Notes under the pieces: generated by a model
What the model was told of the DNA's origin: nothing
The model's database searches: none
What the model saw: only the letters and a program-made list of their open reading frames with translations
Assembly: GCA_013365325.1 (NCBI GenBank)
Contig: JABVXV010000005.1
Location: 496,001 to 560,000 of the forward strand
From: Dipetalonema caudispina
Lineage: Eukaryota > Nematoda > Chromadorea > Rhabditida > Onchocercidae
DNA: 64,000 nt
Reading direction: 5' to 3'
Translations under genes and position numbers: made by a program
Part shown: one piece after another, positions 1 through 14,100 of the stretch
Numbering within the stretch: the first letter of the stretch is position 1
How the letters are laid out: each line of letters starts with the position of its first letter

Positions 1-69
1 GAAATTTTCAAGTGCACGTTATGCAGTTGAACATATGTTAAATATAAATTTACAATATTGCCTTTTTAG

Positions 70-2145
70 CAACTAAAAAACATGTTATTTGGACTCGAAC
101 ACTACAGAAAGGTGATATTGTTGGTTGTTTACTGGATTTGAATATTCCGGAAATAACCTTTACTGTTAATGGACAACTAACCACAGGACTGTTCAGAAAT
201 TTCAATATTGATGGATTTTTCTTCCCAGTAATGTCACTTTCTGCCAAAGTCAGGTATCCAATTTTATACAACATTTTTTGTATTAAATGGGAACTAAAGG
301 AACTGAGTATCGAGTTAATTGATAAATTCATTTAAAATTATTATCTGTGTGAGAGAATCGTATGAGCTTTTTGGTAACGATCTATTTATAAAATGTTGAT
401 TTCTTCATTACTTTGGAAATATGGATTAATGAAAACATTTCAGTTGTCGCTTCATGTTCGGTGGTGCAGAAGGACGTTTGCGCTTTGGACCACCTCCTGG
501 ATTCAGTGCTCTAATTGAAGCAGCAGCAAATCAATTGGAAATTGGAGAATGCGTTTCATTCGGTGATATTGCTAAAAACGTGTATACTGGCCCGAGCATC
601 TTGCTTCAAAATACGGAACCATTCGTACCGTCATTAGTCGATATCTCCAGCGTTGTATTACCTCATTTTGCAATGGCAATACATGAAAAATTGGCGGAAA
701 ATTTGCATGAATTATGGGCAATGCGAAAAATTGAACTTGGTTGGAGTTATGGGGAGGTATAATTTTTGATGTGTTAACGTATACAACGTCTTGTTTCTCT
801 CCGTAATAAAATTGATGAAAAGACAATGATTTTTCGGAAATGTAGTATTTTGATGTTTTGAGGAAATTTTGTAAATTTGAAAAGATGTGCAACTACTTAT
901 TATTTATTAATGGTAGAATTTATTATGAATGAAGTAAAGTCAAATATTAGTCTTGTAACCTTCTCAGTATCACCTTTCCCCAAAACTTCTTTATTACAGG
1001 TGAGGGACGAAAAGACTCGTCGCCATCCATGCCTAACATCATTTCAACAATTACCGCCGAACGAGAAAACCTATAATATCAATCTTGCTATTGATACTAT
1101 GAAGTAAGACCGTTTATCTCATTATGATTAATTTTCTGAAAGGAATTGAATCGAATATCCACAAGTTTATAAAAGTTAGAAAAAAATTAAGATAGGCAAA
1201 ATCAAAAGTTACTATTGAAAGTCATCAAAATGGATAATCATAAAAGCACACATGTTACTGATATTTTAATATCGAGCTAATGATTCATTAAAATTGGTTC
1301 ATTTTTAGAACAATTGAAGCTTTACGATATCACATGATCCTAGATGAACCTCCAGTTCGCTTACGACTTGTGCGTCTTCCTCAGAAGTAAGAATTTCTTT
1401 GAAATATTAAAGCACATGAAAGTAATCTGACAATATAGGGGAGGTTTTCTAAGGATACAAGTAGTGGTGAGAAATATAATCTTTAAATAAATTAGGATAT
1501 CGTATCAGATCAAGTGGAATGATATTCTAAAATTTGAATTTATTTATACGATAATATGATCTTGTCGAGTATTGATCATTTAGCTATCAGCAAAGCAATG
1601 GATTTAAACCACAACCGTTGGATTCTCATGACATTGTTCTTGATGACAATATGTTCCCGTTAATTGATGCATTAGCCAAAAATACTCATAATGTTTGGGC
1701 AAGAGAGAAGATTCGGCGTGGCTGGACATTTGGCCTTAATGAGGTACTTTTGCACCTTCATCTTGTTCTTAAAACAATTAATTGATCTTTAAACAAGTGA
1801 TACTGTATATTACTTGTAGAAAGTTATTTCAATTTTTCTTTCAATTACATAACAGTTCTTAATCTCTCAATTTCTAAATAAGATCACAAAAGATCCATTC
1901 GTTTCTGTTCTACTAAAAAGGACTTCATCTGAATTCTCGAATTCTGGTATGATATTTATTTCTCCAAAAATCCTTATTGTTACAGTTTATAAATACGAGC
2001 CAAAAGCGAAGTCCACATTTGGTACCATACGAAGTGGTTGATCAACGGATCAAAGAAGCCAATAGGGAATCAGCTACGGAATTTATCAAGATCCTGCAGT
2101 TGTTCGGAATCTTTTTGGAGCCACCTGTTTTAGAATATGATGAAG
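70..2145 (+). other. unc-68: RyR: end of SPRY1 and RyR repeats 1-2
   Basis: Exons 70-253, 444-756, 1000-1103, 1309-1386, 1584-1743 and 1986-2145. The first exon finishes the SPRY1 beta-sandwich, with a [14 protein letters not shown] strand and the GFFFPV motif. Exon 2 has the [14 protein letters not shown] stretch that follows SPRY1 in all RyRs, then repeat 1 around [11 protein letters not shown] and GWSYGE. Repeat 2 is around [13 protein letters not shown] and GWTFG. These tandem repeats form the P1 clamp domain in RyR structures (family knowledge). Nothing here departs from the family apart from divergent loops. Confidence 0.95.
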
Positions 2146-5100
2146 GTATCTATTGATTCCATGGTACCGTTAGGAGTAAACAAGTTAGTGTCTATCAAGC
2201 AGTACAAGGAATGATATGCGTTGAAGTAAAGATATTAATATCTAAATTCCTAAAGTTCCCCATGAAGACTAGCATTCAGCTGATCAAAAGTTGGATGTTA
2301 GTATTTAAATTCAAGCGGTAATTGTGGCTCAGGTGCGGAAAAGGAATTGAAAGCAACGAAGGCATTATCGCGTACCTATCGTGCTGAAGCGTTATATGCG
2401 GTTTCCAGTGGTAAATGGTACTTTGAGTTTGAAGTACTCACTTCGGGATTTATGAAAGTCGGTTGGATGGATGTAAGTGCACAATCAACGGTTGATATTG
2501 GAATGGATGATCGATCATATGGATTTGACGGGTAATTTGTTGAGATTAGTTTTTTTTTTTTGATTCAGAAAATTTTTATACGACTCGAAATGATGAAAAC
2601 CCATTAAGCTCTAAATTGAGACTTTTTAATTTCATTTAAGTTCTTACGTCATTCAAGTATTTCTATCTGTCCTAACTTTATTGAAGTTTGATTTCAGTTA
2701 TTTGGCGCGTAAATGGCATCAAGGAGCTGTTACTTATGGAAGAGAGTGGAAAATTGGCGATATCGTAGGAGCATTTCTCGATCTCAGCGATCGTACGATT
2801 TCGTTTTCATTGAATGGCGAACTGCTTTTGGTAAAATTCCGAATGATTTCAGAAATTAATTTCCTTTTAAAAAAGATTTGCAACAATACTTTATTTATAA
2901 ATAGCCTGATGCTAATAAGTCAAGTCATTCTTTCCCATAAGTCTTACAAGATAAAATTAACATCCATTCAACTCCAGCTTATTGCAATTTTCGTCCTCAT
3001 CTCTCCCACTAAGATGATTTAATTTTAGGACCCTTCCGGATCAGAAATGGCCTTCGACGGTGTTCTTGTAACAGATGGCTTTGTACCAGCAATGACGTTT
3101 AGTGCAGGACAAAAAGCAAGATTGAATTTTGGGCAAGACTCAAATAGCTTGAAATATTTCACAACATGTGGTTTGCAGGAAGGATATGAGCCATTTTGTG
3201 TGTAGGTTACAGATATTTTGTTGTTTTCTGTGTTGAAAAATATGAAATGTTGATCATTTTTTTATCAGATCACCTTCCAACAGATTTAGAAATTATCTAC
3301 GGTTAAACGAAATCAGTCTTTTCCGCCAGAAACCTTGGAAAATGAAAATATTTTTCGAAATCTTTTGATTTCTCTAAAAAGCCTTTGTAACTTAATCTTT
3401 TGTTTCAAAATCTTTATCGGTTTAAATTTAAAATTTAGTAACATGTACCGTCAAATGCCAATGTGGTACGCTAAAAGGTTACCTCAGTTTGAAGATATCG
3501 GGTCGAATTCAACAATAGAAGTTTCACGAATACCGGCAACCGGAAACAGTCCTCCATGTTTGAAGATTACTCAAAAAGAGGTTCCATCGGTTTTTTAAAG
3601 TCTTTTATTCTCAATATTAAAATTGAATATGATTTGATAAAGAGAAAAAGATAAAATTGAGCAAATTTTACTGATAATAGTATGAATATCCTAATGTTAA
3701 CCACATAAGACTTCTCTTATTATTAACACAAGTAAAATTTTATGGACTATCAGTAGATTAGCTTAGCCTTAATTAAAAATGATTATATAACTTTAAGAAG
3801 TGTAAGCGAACGATTTTTCCAAATTTTCTTGAGGAATACGACGTTGTCAAGAGTCGGGCGATATATACATCCTTATCTCTCTCATCTTCTTCTAATAAAC
3901 TGTCTATTTGATGTTAATAGACAAATTGAAATTGATATGGAATTATACTGAATGAGTCTCATTATGCACTTATATTCAAATTTCCACCAATAAACTTCTG
4001 AATTCAAAAACAATTCAAATCATTGCATACATTAATTGGATTTTTATATATTTAGATAAAGTAACATTATAAATGAGAAAGCGGACAATAAAAAGAGGAA
4101 TGACTAAATTGTTATAAATAGTATTTAATTTATAATATTTTTTGATTTAACGAGGAAAACTGGCAGGAGATAATGGTATTTAAGAAAAATGAAATAAATT
4201 CTTCCACAGGAATTTCTCTATCAAGTATCACGGATCAGTTATGGTTTCTTGATGTAGAATTCCTGTCAGTGAATCATTCCTTTGCGTGAAGAAATCCTGT
4301 GAAACTCGTAGCTAACAATGAAAACAGGAAATTATTAACTTATTGATCTAAGAACTATCTCTTACATATGCCAATTCATAATTAATTTATTACGAACAAT
4401 AGTAAAAGTAATTGAATTTGCCATTTGAAATCTTCTAATAATAATGACAGGGAAATATTTAGATTGATACAGGCGATATGACACTACAAGAAAAGGCTAA
4501 AATGGAATATATCCGGTTGTCCCTACCTGTGAAATGTAATGATAAACTTCAGTTAACTAAGTAAGTTCGTATAAATCAGTATTCGATTAAAATATATGAG
4601 GGCATATATTAAGTATAATTATGGAAGTGGCATATATTAAGTATGGTTATAGTTGCATAGAAAGAGAAATAAAGACTATTGGGTCAAATGAATACAAAAG
4701 GTTAATTGTTTTAGGGAGCATATACATCGATTAGCAAAACTAAATTTTGATGAAATATTTAATTTAATTTCAGAGATAAGGAATCAATAATGCGTTCTCT
4801 ACATGAAATTGAAAAACATTTAGCAGAAGAAGCACAATCTCTACCTGCTATTAGACATCCAGCTATCCCCAAAGAATTTGGTGATGATATTAAAGTAAAC
4901 AAGGCAAGTATTTCAATTGTAACACTTAGGTATTTCCAGTTACTACATCTGTTCCACTCATCGAATAGCTCTTCAGTCTTATCATCTGTTCACGTGATAC
5001 ATTGATATTTATGTCTACAGTGCTCCTTGCTTCATCGATTTAATTCTAAATTAATGAAATTGCCTCAAGTTAACTTTCCCAGAGGAGAAGTCAACACACA

Positions 5101-8100
5101 GTTACTTGGCTACAGTTGCAGGCTCAAATCTTCATAATATCTCTTTTGCTGGATTTCTTAGATCGGAATATATTTACAGTATGATTAAGATTATATAATG
5201 CAATCAAAAGTTATATTTAAAAAAAAAAAATTAATTTAGAGCTATAAAGAATACCGTTAGTTTCAGGTTAATTGGTTTTTCTTAACAATATTTCTTTAAT
5301 TATTTCTTAAATACTGTAGTGTTATATAGAGCTACTATGATAGGAATAAAGAAATTTTCTTCGGAATATACTGTAATTAATCAGTAGTGCCTTAATTGAG
5401 ATAATTATAGACAAAGGAAATAATCATAAGTATAGTGTGATATATGACAAAACTATCAGCAAAATTTTCACAATTTTATTGAATTAACTGGAAAAAGCTT
5501 CCTAATAGCATTTAGTATTTCTCCAACTATGGCAACTTTTCAAGCAGTTTTAATTTGAACAGCTTCAAGTTAAAATCAATCTATTCTGATGTTAATCTGT
5601 TAGTCATAAATATCTTTGTCTATTTTAATTGGGATGATATTGAGATCATCAACTAATAAATATGAAAATTATTTTGATATATGGACTTGAGATACTACAC
5701 GATGATTAAATCATGTGAAAGTAATTGGTCTGTTTCTAGAAATCACTTGGTCGATCGTTACTATCAGCTTTTAAACATAGTACAGAGGACGATGAAAGTT
5801 CAGCACGCTCAAAACCATTGTCGTTTGATGGTGACAATCTTGCAGAAACATCTGCCATAAGGTTTCATTTAGATTTTTGAATAATAGTGCAACTTTTTAA
5901 TTTCTAAAATTTTAACTGTTATCACAAATAAAAGAAGAATGGAAGAAATTTAGAAAGGAAAACAGTCACATAGTTGTTGGCATCGAACTCCTAGGAAAAA
6001 TTCCTGACTTTTTATAAAGTTCAATTTGATTTAACTAAGAATTTAAAAGTAACTACTGACTTGACTACCACTTCATCTTTTGCACTAATTCCAACAGTAT
6101 AGTTGAGTGTTAGCATTGATACGACAGAGAATGAATAAACGCATGACGAAGTAACATCAAAATCTTAACTTTCTCATACATTCCTGTACTAATATTAGAT
6201 ACGAAGGTTAACTAACCCAGTTCTTCTTATCAGCTTGGCCTATTAACATCAAAAAATGACGATCCCAGCAATGGCTTTCTATCGCAAAGCTATTTTCAGC
6301 CTTAAAATCATTGATTGAAATTGATGAAAAAACTTTAATCTAGTCTTAGTGATTAGAAATATGATCTCTAAAATTCAAGAATAACAGTTCCTTCTTTTTT
6401 TCAACAGATCCTGGGGTATTCTTTGCAATCTAACAAAGATGAAATGTTGAAAGTCGAAAATACAATTGGCAACTGAGCGAGTAAGTGTTCGTTAGACTGA
6501 AAAATCGAGAAAGCAATCTTGTCTGTTTATGAAGTATCTTCTGATATTCTTAGGTTGAAATATAAGATCATTGGGAATTTCCCAGAAAGATTTAAAACTT
6601 AGCGACACTTCCCGGCCATTTCCCTTACGCCTAATTTGAAGATGAAAAAATTAAAATTGGAAAATACTTTTTGGTATTTTCATTACGAAACAATTGTGGC
6701 TGAATATTTTGCCTTTTGGAGTACCTTTCGATTGTGGCCTTACTAATAGTGGAATATTTCTGAACTTTCTAATCCTAACCGCAAAGTAGAAGGTAATATC
6801 CTCGTCTGTTTGAAGTTTCTGAAATATTTCTATCTGTTTTCAAATTAGACAATCCATTCATATTGGTACTTTCAGTTTATGATGAGGTATGTAACCAGCC
6901 AAAATTTCGTAAATGCCTTATTGGGTTAGGATGCATGTTGTATTCGAGTCAGATCAGATGAATTTGTTTTCAATCTTTTTTTCTGCCAAAGCGCTTTACT
7001 GGTACTATCCATTTTTTAAAGTGATAACTGCTTGCAAGTGCTTCTTAATGCTTTATTAATGAAATAACAAAACATTTTATTGACAGTACCATAATTTAGT
7101 CTTCTACATAATTAGTTATATAACTTTCAGAAGTGTGGTATTAAAATTATAGTTATAAATGATTCATTTTTGATTCCAATTGATATGAAAAATGTGGGAT
7201 CATTGCTAACCTTAGCTTTTCAACTGCAAAGATTTCTACTTTTTTGTGTGCAAAATATGATGCACTTTAGAATGTTTATAGCATCAGTTGAGCTTAATTT
7301 GATTTTAATGGGGTAAATGAGATAGATTCACCAAATCTGATATTTATGGTTGGAAAAAATTAATAGGCGTGATAGTATATACCAATGAAATCTGCTGTAA
7401 AATAAATAAAACAAGTTTAAGAGAAGTTATCTTAATATTTCTCCTCAAATATTCTCTCTTATCATTCTCTTCCTTATCTTCAAGTATTATCAGCTTCCAA
7501 AAATTTGTAGAATGTCTGGAAGTATGCTTGAATTATCATCAAGTAATATTGAACATCGAGAGGGAAAGCACAAGCGAAGCGGTTTGATGGCGAGATTTCA
7601 TCAGAGGAAAAAGTAAGATAATTATTACTTCAACTGTTAATTCCTTGAGGTAAAATAAAATCAATCAATCAGCACTTGTTAAAATTCATCGGAATTGATC
7701 GATACTTTACCTTTTCCCCGCTAGTCGACCATTTCACTTCAGACAACCATAATACGTATATCCGTCATTGTTCTACGTTCGAGCATCACATACATGAGTA
7801 CATGATAATTTATAACGGTATTCACCAAATACGTGATATTTGTATGAAGCGTGAAGTAGGTGACGTATCGCATATGTGTTGTGTGCTACATATTGCAAGT
7901 TCCATCGTTGATAATTCTGAGCTCGATAATGTTTAATTAGGTAGGGATGAAAAGATATCTTGCTACTATCATACGATATTTGAAAGGAATTCTTCTGACG
8001 TGGAATCGTGCAAGACAGAGTAGCATGCAATATGCAAACCATGCAGTAACCCAACAACATTATCTTCTCAGTTCTGAATAATACATTTAGTTGTCAAAAC

Positions 8101-11100
8101 TAAAATTTTTCCAGAGAAGGGATGTCTAGCGAAAGTAAGCGCTTGACAGATGGACATATTGTTAATGCAGATGCTATTTCTGCCGAAAGTATACCGCCTT
8201 CTATGCTAAAGGATGATCAAGGTATCGATAATTAATTGCAAATTTATAATTTAAAATTCCTATATTGAATTTAAAAATCGTTACTTACCAATGCAGTGAT
8301 GATATTGATCACTTTCTGATGATAAATGATATTATTTTTCACGCTGGAATATTTTCTTTGAAAAGATTGAATCAGTTAATTCTCATAGCAATGACTTAGT
8401 TGTTTCTTTAAGTTGATACAATTCCAAAAAAATATGGGAAAAGTTAGAATCTGCCTAAATTCATAAAACAACGTTTTAATTTCTGAAGTGACATAAGTGG
8501 TACTTATTTGTTAATTTCGCTTAAGATATGCCTCGATCAGGTCCTGGACGATCCCGACGGCTGATAGCATCAATCAAGTCAAGAAAAAACAAGAATGAAA
8601 GATTGTTGGAGCATCGAAAACCATCGATTTTAGCTTTGGAACAAAGCGTTACCGTAGAAGGAAACGTGCCAAGCGAAGATGTGCAGCCTATGATTGAACT
8701 CAGTGATAAGGTTAATTTATTTCTTTGGTAAGGAATATTAGCGACGATACCTTTATATGTTAGATATGTAGATAATTGCGCTACATCTTTGCGCTTCTTA
8801 TATTCTTACCTTATTCAGATCGATGAATTCTATTACGCAATTCGAATTTTCCCAGGACAAGATCCTGCAAATGTTTGGGTTGGCTGGGTAACACCAAAGT
8901 ATCACTTCTATGCAGAACGTTTTGTTGCTGGTGAAGCTGTCCGACGTTGCAAATATCAAGAAACGAATAAAAGTTTTAATGAAGGAGAAAGGTTAGTAAT
9001 TTTTTTAAAGCCTCAAAAGATTTTGAAGAATGGGTAGATACTGCGCAGGGAAATAAGCCTTTTGATGGTCATTGTTTTAGTCTTAGAGTTAATCTTAGAC
9101 GGTGCGGACTCAGACTTCAACCCGAAAATTGTGCCGAAATTTAATGACTTATAATTTACTTGGAACGACACTTATCACCCAGGAGATGTAAACTTAATGC
9201 TTGAAGGTAATTCGGATGAGTTGATAACCTGTCTTAAGTACTCTCATAACTGCTGTGACAGTTTAATCAGGTCACCCGTAACCCAAAAGTAAGCGTGTCT
9301 AATTTAACAAAATAATTTTGCAGCTTAGAATATCGAAATTGCTATGTGGTAAATGCCGCCGAATTGCTACAATCGGTGCCAGACTCAGGTAATACGAAAG
9401 TATCCGGTCTGTTAATCGGTTGTATTATCGATACATCTATTGGAGAGCTATCATTCTTGGCTTCAAAACAAGATACTGGTTTCCGATTTAAAGTAATCTT
9501 TTGTCTTCAGTATAAAATCTTGCTAAACTGTCTTAAAATGTTATAATTAAAGCATATTTAAAACCGGACATCGGGTGGCTGAAGTACTGAAAAAGAATTG
9601 TGACTAAATTTTTATAACCTAAATAATTTATTTTTTATATCACAGCTTGAACCTGGTGCTATTCTTTATCCTGCCGCATTTGTAGCACCAACAAGTGCGG
9701 AAGTTTTGCAATTCGAACTTGGACGAATAAAGGTATGATTTTTTCCGTATGAATTTAACAATGTTTCTTTCTTTAACTATGATTCAGATCAGAAATATCC
9801 TGAAGTACTTTTTTGAAGTTCGACAAGTTACAAGAAGTTGTAATTAGTGAAATTAAGATAGACTGCAAAAATCTAAAATGTAAAAGATTGCTAAAAAATT
9901 ATCAACTAAAACGAGCATAGTATTAAGGAATTTTTGTCATTGTGATAATTATTAATTGATAGGAATATTGAGCATAATTTTCTTTCTTGCCTTATAAGGA
10001 CTTAATAAAGTATTTAAATACCATTTAAATATCCTTATTCCAGTACACTTTCCCATTATCGTCGGCAATGTTCAAATCGTCACATAAAAGTTTGTTACCA
10101 TTCTGTCCACCACGACTAACAGTTGAGAAATTAAATCCTGTCCACTGGGCTCGAGTACCGAATGAATGTTTACGTACAACGGCTCTTAAACTTTCTGATT
10201 TTAGAGGTAATATTTGGATAATTTTCCGATTAGGAGAAATTTTGATTTTTGATAATTATTTTTTAGCTGTGATCTTTAAATGAGATTTTCAAATAAACGA
10301 ACTTGACTAGTGATAGCACGACTGATAATTGATCTAATGTAAGCAGGAAAAAAGGATTTCAAGAAAGTTGAAAAATTTTTGTAAATCAGGCCTAGCTTAT
10401 CAAGAAATAATGTCAAAAACTTTCGAACCTCAATTTAATTCTTCGAAGATATAGCTAAAACGTTTTATAGGTTGGTCTGTCCTCTGTGATGATCCGGTAC
10501 GTATAATGTCCATTTATGTACCGGAAAAGGATACTAGTTACGACATTCTGGAAATGATTGAACACAACGATTTTTTGACATTCCATCGACAAACTCTCAA
10601 TCTGTATTGTAAGCTAGCAGCGCATGGAAACCAGAAAGTAGCTCATACTTTATGTTCACATGTTGACGAAGATCAGATTATGTATGCTGTGAAAAGTCAC
10701 TGTAAATTTTGAAATATTTTCAAATATATGAAAATTTAAGCAACACTGCAGTTTTTATTAGTTATTTATCATTTTGTATCTAAGACCTCACCGAGAACAA
10801 TGTCTTTCCACTTTACTTCTTTTTGATTCGAACATTCGACATTTTTCGAAAAAAAAAACAAAATTCTTTTTATCGTTTCATATCATGAATTCTTCAACTT
10901 CTTATTTTCTCTATAAGTTTCAAAAATTTCACTGTCACATTTTTTAGATCTTTCGGGACCGCTTCGCCAAGGATTCCATGATTTCCTGATAGCTGTTCAT
11001 TTACGAACATATGTTGATGCACGACAATCTACCTCTCGTGAATATGTTATTCCATTGAAAGAAAATCAAGAAATCAAAAACGTCTTTCATCAAGAAAATG

Positions 11101-14100
11101 AGAATCGTTTTCCGCAAATTCTCGGACCGACAGTTTCCATTCGACCGGTTGTAGTATGTAGTGAAGTGCTCAGCGAGTAAGCTCATCTAATTTATATGCG
11201 GAATTAACTGTTATAAAATCAGGTTTAATCATCTTAGATTCTTCTTTTGGAGGATAACACGACAGCGCCGGAATTGACTAAACTGAATCAGCAAATAGTT
11301 TGGTAAAAAAATATTCCGTTAAGTTTTATAAACATAAAATTGGTGTATCGTTGGGATAGTTTTTTCCGGAAGCATTAATTATGTCTTTCTTCAAGAAATA
11401 AATGATCTTTCTGGATCATAATGATTTTGAGATTTTTTAAAAGTGTTTTTAAAAGTAATTTCAAAAGTCAGTTTCAATTAGATCAGCAATATATCGCTTT
11501 TACATGATACTGGCATGTGTAATTCTCTTCTGAGCTTTCATTTGTATTTCTCATGATGGGAATTTTCAATATTGACGGAACATTTCCAATGTTGTTATTT
11601 AATTTAAAGATTTTCAGTTTACCTGAAATTCCTTTTCATTTTTAGTTTTGGGATGGATGCGGAATTAAAGCTTCTACCGCCTGCGTTCAATTTTGCTGCC
11701 TTAAAAGCTCATGTTATGTCAGCATTAAGTAGCGCAACTGAACATGCTGTTATCAATTGTCGTGATTTGATCGGTGGAAATTGTTTAAATCACTTTGAGT
11801 AAGCTTCGAGAATCTCAAACTTTTTTACATGAAAAAGGGATAGCATGATAAACTGCCGAGATAAATTGAATCCAACGGAAGGGAAAGTTCTTTTGCTTAA
11901 CTTTGCTTATTGGAAAAAGACAAGGGATGAGGAATGAATACTTGATGGAAGTAAACATTTTAACGTTTCAGACCACTTTTCAAATTGTTTAATTCGCTGT
12001 TAGTAATTGGAATGTTTGATGATGATGACCTCAAAGGTGTTCTAAAGTTAATTCATCCTATTGCTTTTGATGAAAATTATGTGCCAGGTTGGAATTTTAA
12101 AAATTAAAAAAAAATAGGAATAGAAAAAGTAGGCGTAGTATATTTACTGCTGACTTAATCAAATATTGATCAATTGAAAATTCTTGCGAAAGTATTGAAG
12201 TTTACGTTTTTCCAAATCAAATTTCAATTATTTAAATTTCAAGATGTAAGAAGTCATACGCTTTGGTGAAGCAAGTTAAAAATATCGTCGGGATCAGGAA
12301 ATCAAAACGCAGATGATAAACTGATTTGAAATCGTGTTAGCTCTGTTTTTCTTTTTTTCAGGCTTAAAGCAAAAAGGTCTGACAGAGATTGATTTGGCGG
12401 AAGGAGTGAAAATTCAGCTTACAAATATCCTTGAAAACATTTGTGACATCCAGCTGAGACATCGAGTTGAATCGTTGGTTTTATTTGCTGCTGGATTTGT
12501 GGGCGATTTACAGCAAGATCAATTTTCCAGGTTTATTATTTTGTTATGAAAATTATGAAATTTACATTTTTTAATGTATATTTTTAAATTGGATTGATTG
12601 GATAACCTCTTATAAGTTGGATGAATTTTCTGAATTCATGAGTTTTTTGAAGATATATGTCAATCAAGCAGACAGATATGTCACCAGCTGAAGCAGCTAG
12701 ACGTACCAAAGAATTTCGATGTCCACCACGAGAGCAAGTATGCTTCATATATGTAAAAACAGAATCCTATTTCGTATTTTGAAATGGAATTCTTCTAAAG
12801 CTATTTGCATCACTCTTAAATTTCATTTATTTTTCAAAAATTTTTTGAACTTTCTAGTAACAATTTCCTGGTATTACTATTTGTTTCTCGAATAGATGTT
12901 CCGGTTGATGAAATGCAAAGCGGTACCGGACGATAGTGTAGGCATAATGTTGGATGATGAAACGGAATATGACCAGTGTTCAATGGGTGAATTATTGCAG
13001 CAACAACTAAGGTTTGTACATTTACAGAAAAAAAAAATGAAAATGTGAAGTTATTTGTAAAGTGTAAAAATGTTTTTGATAAAAATATTTTGGCTAATAT
13101 TTGATCCATCTCAAAGTTAAAATCCCACTCTCACTATGCAGTAAAAAAATCGATAATATAAGCATTGTTAACAACTGTCGACGATCGACATAAGGGATAA
13201 GCAGAGTTGTGAAATTTTAAGGTCAAGAATGAATTGTTGATCAATCAATCAACCGATCTTCAAGTCCATTATTTTCTAGCATTATCCTATTTTAGAGAAT
13301 TTTGTTCATTGTTAGTTGGCAAAGTAGGATGCACAACAAATGAAGAAACTAATGAGCTCTCAGAGTTGGTAATTCTGGACGAGGCTAATTCATGGGTGGA
13401 TCAGCTGGCACAGCTTGTTATTCGGATACCACCACCATTGACTGGCGAAGATAATAATCTGAATCATAATGGAACAGAGAATTTCAGGTTGGAAAATTTT
13501 AAGTTTTCAATCACCATTGTTCTGATAAATAAATAGGATAATGAATGTATCGTTGTTATAGTTATTTGTTTGATAAATTTAGACATATGATTTGCACAAT
13601 GTTGAAATCTTGGGCAACTTCATCGATGATCGAAAGTAACGAATTGATCCGAAAGATGTTCAGCCTTCTTCTACGCCAATATACTGGTGTTGCTGAGGTG
13701 AGCAGTAATTGTCATTTCAGATTTAGGCACGTCTCATAACTTATGCAAATTTCTTATGGTTTACCGTTATGCTTTGATTAAAATTAAGCAAAACTAAAAA
13801 AAAACAAGCAAAATGAAAATAATAATTTCTTGTTAAGAGAAGGGATCAAATATCTATTCATATATATTTCAACAAAATCTTCCTTTCATTACTGGACGCA
13901 TTTTATTCACAATTTCTTTTTTTTAAAAAAATTTCTAAATCTTCAAATTGAATCGATGATGTTCAATCACTTTTTATGACTATCTGCGCTTAATAGACTC
14001 GGAATAAATAAATATACATGAAATAGGCCTGGAATTTTCTCCTGGGTAATCTTTCAAGAATCATGCATCTGATACTAATAACCATTACAGATGATGAAGG

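Noticed and set aside
6230..6310. A 22-codon open stretch after TTATCAG in the same intron
   Set aside because: It ends in a stop without a donor in frame and shows no relation to the neighbouring exons.
6409..6485. Possible extra exon in the 1649-nt intron, bounded by CAACAG and a strong GTAAGT
   Set aside because: In the phase set by the 5861 donor it contains a stop; the phase-0 frame also stops before the donor, and no homology is visible.
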